From contig CANPXN010000013.1 in assembly GCA_947586185.1 (NCBI GenBank), positions 1 to 62,564 of the forward strand: a stretch of DNA of 62,564 nucleotides, in the 5' to 3' direction. Shown here one piece after another: positions 1-8,255 of the stretch. Position numbers and translations under genes: made by a program. Below the pieces are notes generated by a model. It made no database searches and had not been told where the DNA came from. It saw nothing but the letters and a program-made list of their open reading frames with translations. Position 1 is the stretch's first letter, and every line of letters begins with the position of its first letter. The stretch is from an uncultured Clostridia bacterium (GTDB lineage Bacteria; Bacillota; Clostridia; Oscillospirales; Ruminococcaceae).

Positions 1-83
1 ATAAGTAGTAATTAGGGTTATAAATCCATTAGAAATGCGGTGTTTTACGGGGATAATCCGTTAGTTGCTTGATTTTTATATAG

Positions 84-117
84 AAAAGCAGATGCGAAAA
101 TGCATCTGCTTTTTGTT
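84..117. terminator. Rho-independent terminator-like hairpin
   Basis: Arms AAAAGCAGATGC (84-95) and GCATCTGCTTTT (102-113) pair perfectly around a short loop and run into a T-rich tail. It probably ends a gene lying left of the window. The first 80 bases hold no supportable gene. Confidence 0.7.
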
Positions 118-132
118 TATTTTAACAAGCGG

Positions 133-183
133 ACGGCTTACGATAGTAAGCCGTTATTCAGTTGGAGATTTTATCTCCGACTG
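133..183. other. Two adjacent hairpins downstream of the dipeptidase
   Basis: ACGGCTTA (133-140) pairs with TAAGCCGT (147-154). AGTTGGAGAT (160-169) pairs with ATCTCCGACT, with one G-T pair. They lie about 50 bases past the stop of the leftward dipeptidase gene and could shape its 3' end. No strong T tract is seen on the minus strand, so a terminator role is only inferred. Confidence 0.4.
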
Positions 184-231
184 ATAGGTGGGGGATAACG
201 TATTTGGCTATATCATGGTTAGTCTGTTTTA

Positions 232-1629
232 TTATTTTATCAGCTCTGCGATTGCACAGGCGGTGATTTCAGCGGTTTTCAGCAGACTGTCAATGCTTAT
301 GGACTCGTCTGCACCGTGCATATTATTTTCCTCCCCAGGAAATTCAGCTCCGAAGGCTACTCCGCCCGGGATATTGTGGACGTATGTTCCGCCTCCGATC
401 GCAATACAGGATCCTTTTTCTCCGGTCACGCTTTCGTATACTTTTAATAATGTCTGTACAAAAGGGCTGCTTTCATCAGTGCAGTGAGGTTCATCCTGCA
501 TTAATATTTCAGTATCAAGACCGTAGCCGGAAAGCCTTTCTTTTACTTTGCAGATTATTTCCGATGAAGTGTTGCTCAACGGAAATCTTATATCGTTTTT
601 CAGCTCAAGCTTGTTTTCTTTGAAATCAATGACTCCGGGTACTAATGTAAGCTCTCCGGAGCGTTCGTCCGAGCATTTTATCCCAAGGGAGCTTCCGTCA
701 GTTTCTCCGTAAGGATAAAGGGTACAAAGGTTGTTAATAAGTGATACTTGAGAGATGCTTTCAATAGGCAGCTCCGACAGAAGCTTTAAAAGAGCGGTTA
801 TGGCGTTGCTACCAAGCTGAGGGGTCGAGGCGTGGGCGCATACTCCGGTAACGGACAGGATAGAGTTTTTGCCGTTTTCTCTTACGCTTACCTGAATATT
901 TTTGTCGGGGAAGTTAAGTCCCTTAGAAATTTCATCTGCTGTAAAGCCGCTAAGCTCAGCCTCAGCGTGTCCTGCAACTGCATTTACTGCTTCTCCGCCT
1001 TTTATGGAAATTATTTTTCTTGTACAGGAATCCTGTGCAAGCTCTGCGGTTATATTGAGTCTTATCATACCCTTTTCAATATTTATAACAGGATAGCTGC
1101 CGTCGGGAGTGAAGACCATTGGGGGCATTTTTCTCACGGACATGTAATATTTAAGGTCGGAAGAACCGTTTTCCTCGTCCGTTCCGAAAATAAGCCTGAC
1201 TCCTTTTTTGACAGGAATGTTCAGCTCCTTTATTGCTTTCATTGCATAAATAGCTGCTGCGGCAGGACCTTTGTTGTCGATCGCACCTCTTCCGTAAAGC
1301 CTTCCATTCATTTCTGTAAGGGTATACGGGTCGGTATTCCAGCCGCTGCCCTCAGGCACTACGTCAAGATGACATAGGACTGCAAGCTCCGGTTCAAGTG
1401 CATTAAGGTCAGCGCTGCCGACATAGTTATCAGCGTTTTCAGTAATGAATCCGGAGTTATCGCATATACTCAGAGCCTTTTCAAGAGCTTTTGCAGGCAT
1501 TTCTCCGAAAGGCATTTCCAGTTTGGGACTTCCTTTAACGCTTCTTATTGAAACAAGCTCCGACAGAGTTTTTATCATTTCGTCTTTTTTTGAAATTATG
1601 TATTCGTGTATTTCCTTTTGAAAGTTCAT
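232..1629 (-). CDS. pepV: M20 family dipeptidase (PepV/Sapep type)
   Basis: Cytoplasmic zinc metallopeptidase of about 465 aa, expected to remove amino acids from dipeptides. Visible M20 landmarks are the first metal motif CHLDVVPEG, followed by GRGAIDNKGP with the bridging Asp, then GTDEENGSSD with the catalytic Glu pair. Near the C-terminus are GGGTYVHNIPG and the metal His in NMHGADE. The start chosen is the ATG at 1627-1629, preceded by GGAGATAATT. Upstream in-frame codons would add residues unlike the family. The length fits the PepV group. It is a single gene reading leftward, with its promoter in the repeat-bearing gap to the aminotransferase. The family assignment is firm. Exact substrate preference is not visible. 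Confidence 0.9.
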   Translation of the reverse strand: MNFQKEIHEYIISKKDEMIKTLSELVSIRSVKGSPKLEMPFGEMPAKALEKALSICDNSGFITENADNYVGSADLNALEPELAVLCHLDVVPEGSGWNTDPYTLTEMNGRLYGRGAIDNKGPAAAAIYAMKAIKELNIPVKKGVRLIFGTDEENGSSDLKYYMSVRKMPPMVFTPDGSYPVINIEKGMIRLNITAELAQDSCTRKIISIKGGEAVNAVAGHAEAELSGFTADEISKGLNFPDKNIQVSVRENGKNSILSVTGVCAHASTPQLGSNAITALLKLLSELPIESISQVSLINNLCTLYPYGETDGSSLGIKCSDERSGELTLVPGVIDFKENKLELKNDIRFPLSNTSSEIICKVKERLSGYGLDTEILMQDEPHCTDESSPFVQTLLKVYESVTGEKGSCIAIGGGTYVHNIPGGVAFGAEFPGEENNMHGADESISIDSLLKTAEITACAIAELIK

Positions 1630-1736
1630 AATTATCTCCATTCTGCCGCTTTTAAAGTCATAACAAATATGCAAGCAAGATGTGTGCAAAGCCGTCAGGT
1701 GTGCTTTGTGCGGTGTTGCCTTAAATCTGTTACTTT

Positions 1737-1770
1737 ATAGTAAACGACAAATTAATTTGGTCTTTAGTAT
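1737..1770. repeat. Dispersed 34-bp palindrome, copy 1
   Basis: The core ACAAATTAATTTGGT is flanked by ATAGTAAACG and CTTTAGTAT, forming an imperfect palindrome. The same design recurs at 54000-54034 and 54096-54129, so it belongs to a small dispersed repeat family and is not a chance hairpin. Confidence 0.7.
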
Positions 1771-1886
1771 AATTTTACCATATATTCAGCCATAGTTCAA
1801 TGAATAATCCACGAAAATCTATTTTTAAAATTTGGTGTATTCTATTCCCATACCTTTGCTAAGAAAAAGTTTTTTAGTTCTCTTCC

Positions 1887-1960
1887 AAATCTATTTTCGT
1901 CCCTTTAAGGGACGAAAATAGATTTGAAACCGGGATTCTAAAGGGACTTTGTCCCTTTAG
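1887..1960. repeat. Perfect 39-bp palindrome plus adjacent hairpin
   Basis: Positions 1887-1905 and 1907-1925 are exact reverse complements (key string TTTTCGTCCCTT) around a single T. A second stem follows at 1938-1947/1951-1960 (CTAAAGGGAC/GTCCCTTTAG, loop TTT). Both contain GTCCCTT/AAGGGAC, and a G-rich stretch to about 1985 ends in GACAGAGTCC. This looks like an interspersed repeat element. Confidence 0.65.
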
Positions 1961-2025
1961 CAGGGGGTGCGGGGGACAGAGTCCACCGCATAGTGTTTCA
2001 AAAATTGATTTCCGTGCAGCAGGTC

Positions 2026-2054
2026 TTGTATTTTTTATGGAATTGTGTTAAAAT
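2026..2054 (+). promoter_or_regulatory. Sigma-A promoter of the aminotransferase gene
   Basis: TTGTAT (2026-2031), a 17-base spacer and TAAAAT (2049-2054) with an upstream TGT extension. It lies 35 bases before the start codon. Confidence 0.7.
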
Positions 2055-2088
2055 AAAAACAATCAATATAATTAAAGGAGAAGCGCAT

Positions 2089-3279
2089 ATGTTACCAAAG
2101 GATACCCTTGCTCTCGGAACAACGCGTTCAGCTATAAGAGAGCTTTTTGAATATGGAAAAAAGAGAAAGGCTGAAATCGGCGACGATAAGGTTTTTGATT
2201 TTAGTATAGGAAACCCAAGTATTCCTGCTCCGGAATGCTTAAAAGAAGCTATAAACGATCTGCTTGAAAATGAGGACGCAGTGCTGCTTCATGGATATTC
2301 GTCTGCTCAGGGCGATGCCAATGTAAGAAAAACCATTGCAGAGCACCTTAACTCTGTACACGGAACAGCATTCAGCGCTGATAATATCTACATGACCTGC
2401 GGAGCTGCCGCTTCACTTTGTATTTCGCTTAGAGCTGTGCTCTTAAAGGATGAAGAGGTGATCACATTTGCTCCGTACTTCCCGGAATACAAGGTATTTG
2501 CTGAGGGACAGGGCGGAAAGCTTACTGTTATTCCGGCTGATACTAAAAGCTTTCAGATAGATTTTGATAAGCTTGAAGCTGCGATCAATGCTAATACAAG
2601 AGCTGTTATTATAAACTCGCCTAACAACCCGTCAGGTGTTGTGTATTCTGAGGATACTATCAAAAAGCTTGCGGAGATTTTGAATGCAAAATCCAAGGAG
2701 TTTAACAGGGAGATATACCTCATTGCTGATGAGCCGTATCGTGAGCTTGTTTATGATGACAGTACTGTTGTTCCTTATGTTACAAAGTACTATAACAATA
2801 CTATAGTATGCTATTCATATAGTAAATCCCTTTCTCTGCCGGGTGAGAGAATCGGTTATATCGTAGTTCCTGACGAGGTAAACGACAGCAAGAATGTTTA
2901 CGCTTCCGTATGCGGAGCAGGACGTGCTCTTGGCTATGTATGCGCTCCGACATTGTTCCAGCATGTGGTTGCAAGATGCGTTGACAAGACCTCCGATATT
3001 TCAGTTTACAAAAAGAATCGTGATCTTCTCTATAACGGCCTTACTGAGCTTGGATATGAATGCGTCAAGCCGGACGGAGCTTTTTATCTGTTTACAAAGG
3101 CTCTTGAGGACGATGCGGAAGCATTCTGTGAAAAGGCTAAAAAGCATGAACTGCTGTTGGTTTCAGGAAACGGCTTCGGCTGTCCGGGATATGTGCGTAT
3201 TTCATACTGCGTTGCTACTGAAACTATAGAAAATGCGATGCCGGCATTCAAGGCTCTTGCTGAGGAATATGGAAAATAA
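2089..3279 (+). CDS. Class I/II pyridoxal-phosphate aminotransferase
   Basis: A 396-aa fold-type I aminotransferase that moves an amino group between an amino acid and a 2-oxo acid in the cytoplasm. Seen are SIGNPSIPAPE near the N-terminus, the NSPNNPSGVV cofactor-phosphate region, the Asp of ADEPYRELVY and the Schiff-base lysine in YSYSKSLSLPGERIGY. The start is the ATG at 2089, behind AAAGGAG with 8-base spacing. The longer frame from 1993 has no ribosome site and overlaps the promoter. The substrate (aspartate, aromatic or alanine type) cannot be fixed from sequence alone. It is monocistronic and convergent with the ATPase gene that follows. Confidence 0.9.
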   Translation: MLPKDTLALGTTRSAIRELFEYGKKRKAEIGDDKVFDFSIGNPSIPAPECLKEAINDLLENEDAVLLHGYSSAQGDANVRKTIAEHLNSVHGTAFSADNIYMTCGAAASLCISLRAVLLKDEEVITFAPYFPEYKVFAEGQGGKLTVIPADTKSFQIDFDKLEAAINANTRAVIINSPNNPSGVVYSEDTIKKLAEILNAKSKEFNREIYLIADEPYRELVYDDSTVVPYVTKYYNNTIVCYSYSKSLSLPGERIGYIVVPDEVNDSKNVYASVCGAGRALGYVCAPTLFQHVVARCVDKTSDISVYKKNRDLLYNGLTELGYECVKPDGAFYLFTKALEDDAEAFCEKAKKHELLLVSGNGFGCPGYVRISYCVATETIENAMPAFKALAEEYGK

Positions 3280-3305
3280 CTGTTCAAACTAAAAGTCTGC
3301 ACAAT

Positions 3306-3345
3306 AGCGCCCCTTTCTGCCTTGAAAGGGGCGCTTGCTTTACTG
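3306..3345. terminator. Shared terminator between convergent genes
   Basis: AGCGCCCCTTTC (3306-3317) pairs with GAAAGGGGCGCT (3324-3335), a 12-bp GC-rich stem placed between two convergent stop codons. Confidence 0.75.
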
Positions 3346-3356
3346 CATCTGACAGA

Positions 3357-4418
3357 TCATTTTTCTTTTATTTCTGCAATAAGCTTTTCAGTTTTTTCGT
3401 TTAGCATATCAAAGCTTATGGCGTTGATATAGAATTTCTCCATTTCGTCATGAATGTCAAGAGCTGTGCTGAGAGAAACTGCTGCCTCGTCCGCAAGCTC
3501 AAGGGATGCCTTTTTGTCAAACAGCAGTCGCTGCTTTTTATCGGTAAGAGAGGATTTATCATAGAATCTTGCAAAGTTTATGACGCTTGCGGATTCCAGA
3601 TAGAGCTTGTTGAAAAAGTTTCCGGTAAGGAAAGCAAGCTTTAACTCCTCAACGATCATGTGCTCATAGGTGAAGCTGTGCAGCATAGTGCATTCGCTTA
3701 CTGATACCGTATAGCCTTTTCTTGTAAAGCTGTCTGCAAGGTTTCTGAGGAAAAAGTCACCGCCGCAGAAAAGGTCGTCTTTTATGAAGTATACCGAGTA
3801 GTCATCGCCTACAGGCATAGTCATATATCCGTCGGCAGTAAAGGCGGACAGCTGTCTGAACTGTAGCTTTCCGTCGCCGTTTGTTTCTGATTTTGGGAGG
3901 AGCTTTTTCATAAGCCTTCCGATATATGAGGAAAGCTTTTTCTTTTCAAGGCAGCTTTCGCCAATGGCATATATGTCATCATTTAGGGAGGAAAGGGCTT
4001 CGACATAGCATTTCGTTCTCGCATGGTATTTCTGGTTTTCGTCAAAGGTATACCTTAGGGCATCCTTATGCTTTTCGATCTCCTTTCTGTTCCAGCAGTC
4101 GCCTAAATTAATAAGGTCCTGAAACGCCGCCGGATATATGGTTTCAAAAACATGGGGAGCTGTTCCGTCCACCACAATAACACCCTTATCTTCTATAACC
4201 ACAGCATCAAGGGAGCGTGTGTCCGATGAGCAGTAGAAAACTGAAATATTACAGTCGTCAAATTCCTCTGCGATTTTTTTCATGAGAGTGGATTTTCCCG
4301 TACCCGGTCCGCCTTTAAGTACATATGTATAGTATTTGGGGTCTTTTATAAGGTCGATAAATTTTGATTTGAAGCCCTCAGGTGACGTACCGCCTAAAAA
4401 GTATCTTTGCTTGCTCAT
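3357..4418 (-). CDS. P-loop ATPase of the PRK06851 type
   Basis: A 353-aa cytoplasmic protein with a clear Walker A motif, GGPGTGKST, about 40 residues in, followed by a Walker B-like GVIVVDGTAPH segment. It resembles the conserved PRK06851 family of Firmicutes ATPases, whose role is not established. The start is ATG at 4416-4418, with AAAGGAGATTTTACT in front. It is a single leftward gene, convergent with the aminotransferase and divergent from pduL. No membrane segment is seen. Function beyond nucleotide binding cannot be stated. Confidence 0.7.
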   Translation of the reverse strand: MSKQRYFLGGTSPEGFKSKFIDLIKDPKYYTYVLKGGPGTGKSTLMKKIAEEFDDCNISVFYCSSDTRSLDAVVIEDKGVIVVDGTAPHVFETIYPAAFQDLINLGDCWNRKEIEKHKDALRYTFDENQKYHARTKCYVEALSSLNDDIYAIGESCLEKKKLSSYIGRLMKKLLPKSETNGDGKLQFRQLSAFTADGYMTMPVGDDYSVYFIKDDLFCGGDFFLRNLADSFTRKGYTVSVSECTMLHSFTYEHMIVEELKLAFLTGNFFNKLYLESASVINFARFYDKSSLTDKKQRLLFDKKASLELADEAAVSLSTALDIHDEMEKFYINAISFDMLNEKTEKLIAEIKEK

Positions 4419-4595
4419 AGTAAAATCTCCTTTGTTGTTTATTTTCAATATATTCTATGTTCTGTGAGAAAAATTGACACAAGGACAATTGGTTCTATAT
4501 TTACTGATCAGAAACCCTTTGCATTATGTTTGGTATTTTTTCGGTATTGTATTCACAGCTCCGGCTGCTTTTTTTCAAAATATTTCACAATAATC

Positions 4596-4624
4596 TTGAC
4601 CTTGGACGAAAAAAGTAGTACAAT
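4596..4624 (+). promoter_or_regulatory. Promoter of pduL
   Basis: TTGACC (4596-4601), a 17-base spacer and TACAAT (4619-4624), placed 55 bases before the start codon. The 5' untranslated region is short and A-rich. Confidence 0.75.
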
Positions 4625-4678
4625 AATAAAAAAGTAAGAACTTGTGAAAATGAGTTCTAATAATTGGAGGAAATTTTA

Positions 4679-5257
4679 ATGTCTAAGAAATTTATTGTAG
4701 AAACATCCGCAAGACATGTTCATCTTTCACAGGAGCATCTTGAAGCTTTATTCGGTAAGGACGCAAAGCTTACTCATAAAAAGGATCTTTCCCAGCCTGG
4801 CCAGTTTGCATGCGAGGAAAGAGTTACTATTGTAGGTCCTAAAAAGGAAATGCCGAACGTATCAATTCTCGGACCTGTACGTCCTGAAACTCAGGTAGAG
4901 CTTTCAGCTACTGACGCACGTTCCATTGGCATTGCCGCTCCTATCAGAGAATCAGGCGATGTTGCCGGCTCGGGAGCTTGTAAGATCATCGGACCTTGCG
5001 GTGAAATTGAGATCAGTCAGGGAGTTATTGTTGCAAAGCGTCATATCCACCTTACTCCTGAAACCGCTGCTGAAATGAACGTTAAGGATAAGGACGTAGT
5101 TTGGGTCAAGATTGATACTGACGGAAGAAAAGCTATTCTCGGTGACGTTGTTGTAAGAGTGTCAGAAAAATATGCTCCTGCAATGCACATTGATACTGAT
5201 GAATCAAACGCTGTATCAGCATTCCCGGGACTTGAGGGCGAAATCGTTGAGATGTGA
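4679..5257 (+). CDS. pduL: Phosphate propanoyltransferase (PduL type)
   Basis: Transfers an acyl group between coenzyme A and phosphate, giving acetyl- or propionyl-phosphate. The protein is 192 aa, close to PduL enzymes without the microcompartment-targeting N-terminal extension. Two PduL repeats are visible, each with zinc ligands: ARHVHLSQEH near residue 12 and KRHIHLTPE near residue 125. The start is the ATG at 4679 behind TTGGAGGAAATTTTA. An upstream TTG lacks its own ribosome site. No shell proteins or propanediol genes are nearby, so it probably serves general acetyl-CoA/acetyl-phosphate metabolism in place of Pta. That is inference from context. Confidence 0.9.
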   Translation: MSKKFIVETSARHVHLSQEHLEALFGKDAKLTHKKDLSQPGQFACEERVTIVGPKKEMPNVSILGPVRPETQVELSATDARSIGIAAPIRESGDVAGSGACKIIGPCGEIEISQGVIVAKRHIHLTPETAAEMNVKDKDVVWVKIDTDGRKAILGDVVVRVSEKYAPAMHIDTDESNAVSAFPGLEGEIVEM

Positions 5258-5275
5258 TCCGATGTGATCTTTTGT

Positions 5276-5301
5276 GGGACGGCTCTGAAAAGAACCGTCC
5301 C
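5276..5301 (+). terminator. Terminator after pduL
   Basis: GGGACGGCTC pairs with GAACCGTCCC, with one mismatch. It sits 18 bases after the pduL stop and before the next operon. Confidence 0.6.
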
Positions 5302-5351
5302 TCTGTGTATTTATGCATGAAAATATGCAATAATGATAGGGGAGGACTTCT

Positions 5352-6032
5352 ATGAAAAAGCCGGATAAAAAATCTTTTCTCGAAAGCTCTGTAAAAGCGC
5401 TTTCGGATATTTATGATGAAATATTTTCAGCTGAGGTTATCAGAAGCTCTGAGCTTGACAGCGTTGATACGGTTATGGTAATGGTCGATATTATCAATGG
5501 ATTTATTTATGAAGGAGCGCTGTGTGACAGGTCTATTGAGGGAATAATCGAACCTGCCGCTGAGCTTCTTGAAAAATGCTGTGAAAAGGGTATCGACGTC
5601 ATTGCTTTTGCCGATTGTCACTGTGAGTCCTCGGAGGAGTTTTCAGCGTTCCCTGAGCATTGCATAGAGGGAAGCTCTGAAAGCGAGGTCGTGGACAGAT
5701 TAGCGTCCGCCGGAGGCTACAGGCTTATCAGGAAAAACTCTGTAAACGGCTTCCACGCCGAGGGCTTTCAGCAGTATCTTTCAGAGCATCCTGAAAAGAC
5801 AAGATTTATAGTATGCGGCGACTGTACGGATATATGCGTTCTCAACTTCTGTCTGAGTGTTAAGACATGGCTTAATGAGAATAATATAAAAAATGAGGTC
5901 ATAGTAATGGTGGATATCAGCGATACCTATGGCGCTCCGGGACATGACAAGGAGCTTATGAACGCTGCGGCGTTTAAAATCATGAAGACATGCGGCATAA
6001 AGCTTGCGGGAGGAATTGTTTATGATGGATAA
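5352..6032 (+). CDS. Isochorismatase-family hydrolase, probable nicotinamidase
   Basis: A 226-aa cysteine hydrolase. The triad expected for the family is visible: Asp in MVDIINGF (near residue 40), Lys in RKNSVNGF (near 130) and nucleophile Cys in CGDCTDICVLNF (near 160). Metal-site residues typical of nicotinamidases may lie in FADCHCESSEE. Its stop overlaps the start of pncB by 11 bases, so the two are very likely co-translated. Nicotinamidase makes nicotinate, which PncB consumes, and this supports the assignment. The N-terminus carries an extra segment of about 30 residues before the first strand. The chemistry is well supported. The exact substrate rests on context. Confidence 0.75.
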   Translation: MKKPDKKSFLESSVKALSDIYDEIFSAEVIRSSELDSVDTVMVMVDIINGFIYEGALCDRSIEGIIEPAAELLEKCCEKGIDVIAFADCHCESSEEFSAFPEHCIEGSSESEVVDRLASAGGYRLIRKNSVNGFHAEGFQQYLSEHPEKTRFIVCGDCTDICVLNFCLSVKTWLNENNIKNEVIVMVDISDTYGAPGHDKELMNAAAFKIMKTCGIKLAGGIVYDG

Positions 6033-7461
6033 CAGAAATCTTACTATGCTTGTGGACTTTTACGAAATGACAATGGCAAACGGTTACCTTGAAAACGGCA
6101 TAGGGAACAGGATCGTTTATTTTGACATGTTTTTCAGAAAAGTTCCGGATAACGCAGGCTATGCCATATTTGCAGGGCTTCAGCAGCTTATTGAATATAT
6201 TGAAAATCTGAAATTTACTCAGGAGGATATTGAATATTTAAGAGACAAGGGGATATTCAGCGAAGGCTTTCTTGAATACCTTAAAAATTTTGAGTTTTCA
6301 TGCGATATATGGTCCGTTCCGGAGGGGACACCTGTGTTTCCGGGAGAGCCTCTTATCACTGTAAGAGGTCCGGCAATACAGGCGCAGTTTATTGAAACTA
6401 TGCTTCTTCTGACTATTAACCACCAGAGCCTTATTGCTACAAAGGCAAGCAGGATCGTACGTGCGGCAGACGGCCGTCCTGTAATGGAATTTGGTTCACG
6501 CCGTGCTCAGGGCTATGACGGAGCAGTGTACGGAGCAAGAGCTGCATACATCGGGGGCTGCTGCGGAACGGCATGCGCTATATCTGACCGTGAATTTGGA
6601 GTTCCTGCTCTTGGAACAATGGCTCATAGCTGGGTCCAGCTTTTTGACAGCGAGCTTGAGGCTTTCAGAGCCTATGCTAAAACTTACCCGGAGGGCTGTG
6701 TGCTGCTGGTCGATACCTATAATGTTTTGAAGTCCGGTATTCCGAATGCAATAACCGTTTTCAGGGAGCTTGCTCAGAAGGGAATACGTCCGGGAGGAAT
6801 CAGGATTGACAGCGGAGATATTGCGTATCTTTCAAAGAAAGCAAGAGTGATGCTTGACGAAGCAGGCTTTGAGGACTGTAAGATAGTTATTTCTAACTCC
6901 CTTGACGAATATATTATACGTGATTTAATTGTTCAAGGAGCGCAGATAGACAGCTTTGGCGTAGGTGAAAGACTTGTAACAAGTAAATCCGAGCCTGTTT
7001 TCGGCGGAGTGTATAAGCTTGTGGCTGCGGAAAAGGATGAGGAGATAATACCGAAAATCAAGCTGTCGGAAAATGCTGTTAAGATCACAAATCCGGGTTT
7101 TAAATCCTTATGGAGACTTTTCGATAATGTTAGCGGAAAGGCAGTTGCAGACGTTATAACTCTTGCAGATGAAGTAATTAATGATAAAGAGCCTTATATT
7201 ATATTTGACCCGGAATTCACCTACAAAAAAAAGATCGTGATTGATTTTACTGCAAAAAGATTGAGAGAGCCGGTATTTGAAAAAGGAAAATGTGTGTATA
7301 ATAAGCTTTCTATCGAGGAGATAAGAGATTATTGCGAAAGTCAGCTTGACACGATATGGGACGAAGTTAAGCGCTTTGAGAATCCTCACGAATATTATGT
7401 TGATCTTTCAAAGCCGCTGTGGGAAATGAAGCACAGGCTGCTTGATAAATATTTTATGTAA
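6022..7461 (+). CDS. pncB: Nicotinate phosphoribosyltransferase
   Basis: Converts nicotinate and PRPP to nicotinate mononucleotide in the NAD salvage (Preiss-Handler) pathway. At 479 aa it matches the bacterial family. Landmarks are the N-terminal LVDFYEMTMANGYLENG, the EFGSRRAQGYDGA block with the conserved Arg pair, GTMAHSWVQ, and the PRPP-region DSGDIAYLSK. The start is ATG 6022 (ATGATGGAT), 9 bases after GGGAGGAA, inside the end of the upstream hydrolase gene. The pair forms a two-gene salvage operon. The C-terminus is intact. Confidence 0.93.
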   Translation: MMDNRNLTMLVDFYEMTMANGYLENGIGNRIVYFDMFFRKVPDNAGYAIFAGLQQLIEYIENLKFTQEDIEYLRDKGIFSEGFLEYLKNFEFSCDIWSVPEGTPVFPGEPLITVRGPAIQAQFIETMLLLTINHQSLIATKASRIVRAADGRPVMEFGSRRAQGYDGAVYGARAAYIGGCCGTACAISDREFGVPALGTMAHSWVQLFDSELEAFRAYAKTYPEGCVLLVDTYNVLKSGIPNAITVFRELAQKGIRPGGIRIDSGDIAYLSKKARVMLDEAGFEDCKIVISNSLDEYIIRDLIVQGAQIDSFGVGERLVTSKSEPVFGGVYKLVAAEKDEEIIPKIKLSENAVKITNPGFKSLWRLFDNVSGKAVADVITLADEVINDKEPYIIFDPEFTYKKKIVIDFTAKRLREPVFEKGKCVYNKLSIEEIRDYCESQLDTIWDEVKRFENPHEYYVDLSKPLWEMKHRLLDKYFM

Positions 7462-7480
7462 TGGCAGACTGATAAAAAGG

Positions 7481-7509
7481 TTGCTTATTTTTGCAATTTT
7501 TGCTATAAT
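7481..7509 (+). promoter_or_regulatory. Promoter of mtnN with leader hairpin
   Basis: TTGCTT (7481-7486), a 17-base spacer and TATAAT (7504-7509) with a TGC extension. Just downstream, AATCGGACA (7513-7521) pairs with TGTCCGATT (7529-7537), so the message would begin in or just before a stable hairpin. Confidence 0.75.
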
Positions 7510-7559
7510 GTAAATCGGACAGCTTTGTTGTCCGATTTTCGGTTAGTTAGGAGATAATT

Positions 7560-8237
7560 ATGAAGACTATTGGTATTATTGGTGCAATGCCTTCGGAGCT
7601 TGCTGATATAAGAAGGACTCTTGCCGGAGCTGTTGTAAAAAAATATTCCGGATATGAGTTCTTCCTGAATACATATAAGGATAAGCTTTTGATCAACGTA
7701 TGCTGTGGTATTGCAAAGGTCAATGCTGCCGTATGCACACAGGTACTTATTGACAGATTTGACGTTGACGCAATTATTAACTGTGGTGTTGCAGGAGGAA
7801 TGAACACCGATGTAAAGGTATGCGACATTGTTGTGTCAAACGAGGTTTTGCCCCACGACTTGGAGCTTAGATTTTTAAGGGATTATCCTCCTTATAATTC
7901 AATATTCAGGGCTGACGAAGAGCTTGTCAAAGCAGCTGTTGCGACCTGTGAGGAAAGCGGAGTTCCATGCCATACAGGCAGGATAGTTTCAGGAGAGGCG
8001 TTTATCTCAGACAATAATGTTAAGTCCGAGATATGCAGTAAGCTTTCTCCTCTTGCAGTTGACATGGAAAGCTCAGCGGTGGGACACTGCGCATTTTTAA
8101 ATGCTGTTCCTTTTGTAAGCATACGCTGTATTTCAGACAATGCTGATGATGAGGGCGAAATGTCATTTGACGAGTTTGAGAAAATCGCCGCTAAGAGAGT
8201 GGCAGATATCGTTCTTGAAATGGTCAGCCGTATTTAA
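7560..8237 (+). CDS. mtnN: 5'-methylthioadenosine/S-adenosylhomocysteine nucleosidase
   Basis: Hydrolyses the glycosidic bond of methylthioadenosine and S-adenosylhomocysteine, recycling products of SAM-dependent reactions. It has 225 aa, the usual size. Seen are the N-terminal IGIIGAMPSEL with the catalytic-site Glu, CGIAKVNAA, the GVAGGM turn, the substrate-binding VDMESSAVGH and the catalytic Asp in CISDNAD. The ribosome site TTAGGAG sits 8 bases before the ATG. It has its own promoter. The next gene, miaB, begins 18 bases after its stop and encodes a radical-SAM enzyme that itself yields SAM by-products. Confidence 0.93.
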   Translation: MKTIGIIGAMPSELADIRRTLAGAVVKKYSGYEFFLNTYKDKLLINVCCGIAKVNAAVCTQVLIDRFDVDAIINCGVAGGMNTDVKVCDIVVSNEVLPHDLELRFLRDYPPYNSIFRADEELVKAAVATCEESGVPCHTGRIVSGEAFISDNNVKSEICSKLSPLAVDMESSAVGHCAFLNAVPFVSIRCISDNADDEGEMSFDEFEKIAAKRVADIVLEMVSRI

Positions 8238-8255
8238 CGCTTCGGAGGCTTTGTT

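Larger units (their letters stand above)
1630..2025. other. Intergenic region with three palindromes
   Basis: This gap of about 400 bases between divergent genes has no credible ORF. It holds a 34-bp interrupted palindrome (1737-1770), a perfect 39-bp palindrome (1887-1925), a second perfect hairpin (1938-1960) and a G-rich tail, listed separately. The promoter of the rightward aminotransferase lies at its right end. Confidence 0.6.

Noticed and set aside
16-72. Possible C-terminal peptide of a gene entering from the left
   Set aside because: Only 18 open codons, preceded by an in-frame stop at 13-15, so it cannot continue to the left.
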